Positions 6,483 to 6,540 of a stretch of 6,540 bases of DNA are shown piece by piece. The notes beneath the pieces were generated by a model, which saw only the letters and a list, made by a program, of their open reading frames with translations, was not told where the DNA came from and made no database searches. The position numbers and the translations under genes were made by a program. How positions within the stretch are numbered: position 1 is the first letter of the stretch; every line of letters begins with the position of its first letter. Origin of the DNA: JBBQZP01 sp038207585 (lineage in GTDB: Bacteria; Pseudomonadota; Alphaproteobacteria; Rhodobacterales; Rhodobacteraceae); contig JBBQZP010000064.1 of assembly GCA_038207585.1 (NCBI GenBank), forward strand, positions 1 to 6,540, written 5' to 3'.

Positions 6483-6540
6483 CCTCTTTTTCTGTTCACA
6501 AATATCCTCGGGGGGTGAATTGGCCAAGGGCCAAGAGGGG
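6483..6540 (+). repeat. Intergenic repeat-like element after the aldolase gene, cut by window edge
   Basis: After the stop codon comes a T-rich tract, then CAAATATCCTCGGGGGGTGA (6499-6518), a perfect hairpin TTGGCC-AAG-GGCCAA (6520-6534), and AGAGGGG to the window end. CCTCT (6483-6487) can also pair with AGAGG (6534-6538), enclosing the whole element. I recall very similar sequences at the 3' ends of many genes in Rhodobacteraceae genomes; this is memory, not a search. The element may act as an RNA 3'-end structure. Only one copy is visible here, so repetition cannot be shown from the window. Confidence 0.5.

Overview
The window looks like a chromosomal piece of an alphaproteobacterium of the Rhodobacteraceae (Roseobacter/Rhodobacter group). 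The reasons are the GC-rich coding style, a 430-residue crotonyl-CoA carboxylase/reductase of the ethylmalonyl-CoA pathway, a CspA-type cold-shock protein, several small proteins of a kind I associate with this family, and an intergenic sequence at the right edge of a type I recall from such genomes. This assignment comes from recognising protein families, not from a database search.

Left part (1-3521), all on the minus strand, in transcription order from right to left: ccr (3521-2229), a 61-residue hypothetical protein (2071-1886), a superfamily 1 DNA helicase of the RecD/Dda type (1816-290), and a stand-alone Lrp/AsnC ligand-binding (RAM) domain protein that runs off the left edge (234-1). 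The 157-base gap after ccr suggests that ccr is a separate transcription unit. The last three genes are closer together (69 and 55 bases) and could be co-transcribed.

Middle part (3522-4230): a 410-base divergent control region, unusually AT-rich for this window, separates ccr from the plus-strand cold-shock gene (3932-4138). It holds a candidate ccr promoter with palindromes, a terminator-like hairpin on the plus strand with no gene feeding it, three evenly spaced GGTTGC hexamers and a hairpin just before the cold-shock ribosome binding site. The cold-shock gene ends at a strong hairpin terminator that lies between it and a convergent minus-strand gene for a degenerate response-regulator-like protein (4668-4231).

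Right part (4669-6540): a 153-base divergent region with a TTGACA box leads into a two-gene plus-strand operon. The first gene is an HSL-family alpha/beta hydrolase (4822-5724) and the second a class II aldolase/adducin-domain protein (5721-6482), joined by an ATGA stop/start overlap. The window ends inside what looks like a repeated intergenic element.

Functionally, ccr gives the clearest biology: acetyl-CoA assimilation by reductive carboxylation of crotonyl-CoA. The other genes look like ordinary accessory or housekeeping neighbours. I found no CRISPR array, insertion sequence, tRNA, rRNA or convincing novel multi-gene system. The most useful leads are regulatory structures in the two divergent intergenic regions, the degenerate receiver-like protein and the aldolase homologue without the usual catalytic glutamate.
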